Made by a program: the position numbers and the translations under genes. The notes beneath the pieces are model-generated. The model saw nothing but the letters and a program-made list of their open reading frames with translations, was not told the DNA's origin and searched no databases. Source: Mucilaginibacter sp. 44-25 (GTDB lineage: Bacteria; Bacteroidota; Bacteroidia; Sphingobacteriales; Sphingobacteriaceae). From it: DNA of 64,000 bases. Of the stretch, positions 62,365 through 64,000 are shown in pieces. Numbering within the stretch: the stretch's first letter is position 1; every line of letters begins with the position of its first letter. The stretch is taken from positions 124,001 through 188,000 of the forward strand of contig MKTS01000013.1 of the NCBI GenBank assembly GCA_001898335.1. Reading direction: 5' to 3'.

Positions 62365-62445
62365 AGTATGTAACATAAAGCTATCGCTATCTATTTTAGC
62401 CTATAATTACCGTATTTTAACATTAAACACTTTTTAATACCTAAA

Positions 62446-62476
62446 TTAAGGGTAAAATAGAACAAGTTTACCTTAA
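62446..62476. repeat. Imperfect inverted repeat upstream of the hydroxyproline operon
   Basis: TTAAGGGTAAA (62446-62456) and TTTACCTTAA (62467-62476) pair apart from one extra G, with a 10-base spacer. It is 82 bases upstream of the candidate -7 box and is a possible operator. Confidence 0.4.
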
Positions 62477-62650
62477 ATTAATTGCTTCCGTTGCAATAAA
62501 TTAGCCATACATGGCGGGTTACTGAGGCTAACAGGGCTAAAATATGGCTGCCTTGTTACAATATGAGTAAGATATTAACATCAGGTATTCATTAACTTAA
62601 CTTCTGCACCCTCATGTAAACGATGCAACCACAAAAAATTGTGGCTTACA

Positions 62651-62666
62651 GTAATAATGTTATTAC
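62651..62666. repeat. GTAATAA/TTATTAC palindrome upstream of glgB
   Basis: Perfect 7-base arms with a two-base centre (TG), 128 bases before the glgB ATG. Its minus strand reads GTAATAACATTATTAC, close to the TAATAACA(A/C)TTA core seen elsewhere in the window. Confidence 0.4.
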
Positions 62667-62743
62667 TATGCATTTAAAGCGCATTTCGATTACTCAAAAA
62701 TGTTTTAAATTAAACATCGGCCTGTAAAGTCTGTTGTATACTA

Positions 62744-62751
62744 TATATTTG
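62744..62751 (+). promoter_or_regulatory. Candidate -7 box of glgB
   Basis: TATATTTG matches TAnnTTTG, 43 bases before the ATG at 62795. The -33 region is not obvious. Confidence 0.45.
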
Positions 62752-62794
62752 GTTACATTTATAGTAACCCTTCAGGCGCTTGCGCTCATCTACT

Positions 62795-64000
62795 ATGGCA
62801 AAACAAAACTCAAAACCAACCGATAATCTTAACGAAAGCAAACCCGTAAAAACTGTGAAGAAAAAGGCTTCGCCACCGGCCGAAACCAATACCACATGGC
62901 CGCAAAGCGAAGATATTACAGTTGAAAAGCCTAAAGCCAAACGTACTGCAAAGCCTAAGCCTGTAACTGATACCATAGCCGATAAGCCTGCTAAATCAAA
63001 GGCTAAAAAGCTGGAAGTACTACAAAACACCTCGGGTTTAAAAGCCGTTGAGCCATATAGCCGCTTTACCGATTTTGACATTGACCTGTTTAAAGCCGGT
63101 AAGCATTACAAACTGTATGAAAAACTGGGTTCGCATGTGGTAGAGCATCATGGCGTAGTGGGTACATACTTTGCCGTATGGGCGCCTAACGCGCAATATG
63201 TATCGGTTATTGGTAATTTTAACGGGTGGAACAGTGGCTCACATTCCCTGAATTATCGTTGGGATGCTTCGGGAATATGGGAAGGGTTTATTCCGCATAT
63301 TGGTGTTGGCGAAACCTATAAATACTTCATTAAATCATCAACCGGCGAAAACCTGGAGAAAAGCGACCCATTCGCTTTGCGATGGGAAATACCGCCGCAT
63401 ACCGCGTCCATAGTAGCGGATACCTATTATGAATGGAACGACCGCGAGTGGATGGCTAACCGCCACCAGCACAACGCGCTCGACAAACCCTATTCGGTTT
63501 ATGAAATGCACCTTGGCTCATGGGCCCGGAGCCCGGAAAGCCCCGACGACTTTTTAAATTACCGCCAGGTAGCCGATAAACTGGTGCCTTATATTTTGGA
63601 AATGGGTTTCACGCATGTGGAATTTATGCCGCTGATGGAACACCCTTACTACCCGAGCTGGGGTTACCAGATCACAGGGTTCTTTGCGGCGTCTTCCAGA
63701 TATGGCAGCCCGCAGGATTTGATGTACCTGGTAGAAGAATTGCACAAAGCCGGTATAGGGGTAATACTTGACTGGGTACCTTCGCATTTCCCTGGTGATG
63801 CGCATGCGTTGTATAACTTTGATGGCACACACCTGTATGAGCATGCCGATATGCGCAAAGGCTTCCACCCCGACTGGAAATCATACATCTTTAATTACGG
63901 CCGTAACGAGGTACGCGCTTTCCTGATCAGCAACGCGCTTTTCTGGCTGGACAGGTACCATATTGACGGACTGCGTGTGGATGCGGTAGCGTCTATGCTA
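62795..64000 (+). CDS. glgB: 1,4-alpha-glucan branching enzyme, 5' part (cut by window end)
   Basis: 402 codons are visible, from the ATG at 62795 to the window edge. The first 75 or so residues are a low-complexity, Lys/Pro/Ala-rich tail (KPVKTVKKKASPPAETN; KAKRTAKPKPVTDTIADK). A CBM48 domain follows (YFAVWAPNAQYVSVIGNFNG, GFIPHIGVGETYKYFI). The GH13 barrel starts with YSVYEMHLGSWARSPE, then EFMPLMEHPYYPSWGYQIT, region I GVILDWVPSHFP and region II GLRVDAVASML, whose Asp is the nucleophile. The enzyme makes alpha-1,6 branches in glycogen. The catalytic Glu and the rest lie outside the window. Confidence 0.95.
   Translation, partial: MAKQNSKPTDNLNESKPVKTVKKKASPPAETNTTWPQSEDITVEKPKAKRTAKPKPVTDTIADKPAKSKAKKLEVLQNTSGLKAVEPYSRFTDFDIDLFKAGKHYKLYEKLGSHVVEHHGVVGTYFAVWAPNAQYVSVIGNFNGWNSGSHSLNYRWDASGIWEGFIPHIGVGETYKYFIKSSTGENLEKSDPFALRWEIPPHTASIVADTYYEWNDREWMANRHQHNALDKPYSVYEMHLGSWARSPESPDDFLNYRQVADKLVPYILEMGFTHVEFMPLMEHPYYPSWGYQITGFFAASSRYGSPQDLMYLVEELHKAGIGVILDWVPSHFPGDAHALYNFDGTHLYEHADMRKGFHPDWKSYIFNYGRNEVRAFLISNALFWLDRYHIDGLRVDAVASML

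Larger units (their letters stand above)
62335..62794. other. Divergent intergenic region between the hydroxyproline operon and glgB
   Basis: 460 bases with both promoters and several inverted repeats: 62446-62476, CCACAA/TTGTGG (62629-62644) and GTAATAA/TTATTAC (62651-62666). No gene is credible. The density of palindromes suggests regulated expression. Confidence 0.45.

Noticed and set aside
62710..63081. Minus-strand 123-codon frame opposite glgB
   Set aside because: It is the complement of the low-complexity Lys/Pro-rich start of glgB, whose plus-strand frame continues into clear CBM48 and GH13 motifs.
1..64000. CRISPR arrays, tRNA/rRNA genes, insertion sequences, prophage
   Set aside because: No spaced direct repeats, cloverleaf-like segments, transposase or integrase motifs were recognised on either strand.

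Overview
The window reads as chromosomal DNA of a Bacteroidota bacterium, most like a soil or plant-associated Sphingobacteriaceae (Mucilaginibacter/Pedobacter type). Reasons: a SusC/SusD pair with a hybrid two-component regulator, a NUDIX-type arabinose regulator, TAnnTTTG-like -7 boxes, few Shine-Dalgarno sequences, and many GH2/GH35/GH43/GH51 enzymes with signal peptides. GC looks moderate by eye. I saw no rRNA, tRNA, CRISPR array, insertion sequence or prophage.

Layout. (1) 1-8.5 kb: the 3' end of a TolC-type gene, then convergently a CzcCBA/CusCBA-like heavy-metal efflux operon (minus strand) preceded by its OmpR-type response regulator and sensor kinase. (2) 9-13 kb: a minus-strand operon of a TPR-like protein, two ankyrin-repeat proteins and an exported Hcp/TssD-like protein, next to a DUF4870-type membrane protein. 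(3) 13.2-17 kb (plus): a TPR/membrane/LuxR-type HTH regulator split by an apparent one-base frameshift, a PAS protein that ends after the histidine-kinase dimerisation region, and an exo-beta-1,3-galactanase-like GH43. (4) 17-21 kb (minus): a 1331-residue Pls/PosA-type non-ribosomal peptide synthetase with A-PCP-membrane/left-handed-helix architecture, the layout of epsilon-poly-L-lysine synthetase. (5) 21-43.5 kb (minus): a polysaccharide utilisation locus with double GH43, Zn-dehydrogenase, two GH51, aldose epimerase, GH35, GH2, SusD, SusC and the hybrid regulator. (6) 43.8-52.5 kb: a NUDIX AraR-like regulator (plus) and the operon HAD phosphatase-araB-araD-GH27-araA-Na+ symporter (minus), with a perfect 6-5-6 inverted repeat next to its promoter. 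(7) 52.6-57.3 kb: a DUF885 peptidase and a large secreted DUF5695-like protein. (8) 57.5-62.3 kb: a trans-4-hydroxy-L-proline catabolic operon (deaminase, semialdehyde dehydrogenase, 2-epimerase, D-amino-acid oxidoreductase). (9) From 62.8 kb: the 5' part of glgB, cut by the window end.

How it works together (inference). Regions 3 and 5-8 together cover a plant arabinogalactan protein or extensin. The GH43s, GH51s, GH27, GH35 and GH2 would release L-arabinose and galactose. The ara operon would convert arabinose to xylulose 5-phosphate. A peptidase and the hydroxyproline pathway could use the protein backbone. The least described items are the Pls-like synthetase, the exported TssD-like/ankyrin operon, the DUF5695-like protein, and a recurring TAATAACA(A/C)TTA-type motif upstream of the arabinose-related genes.
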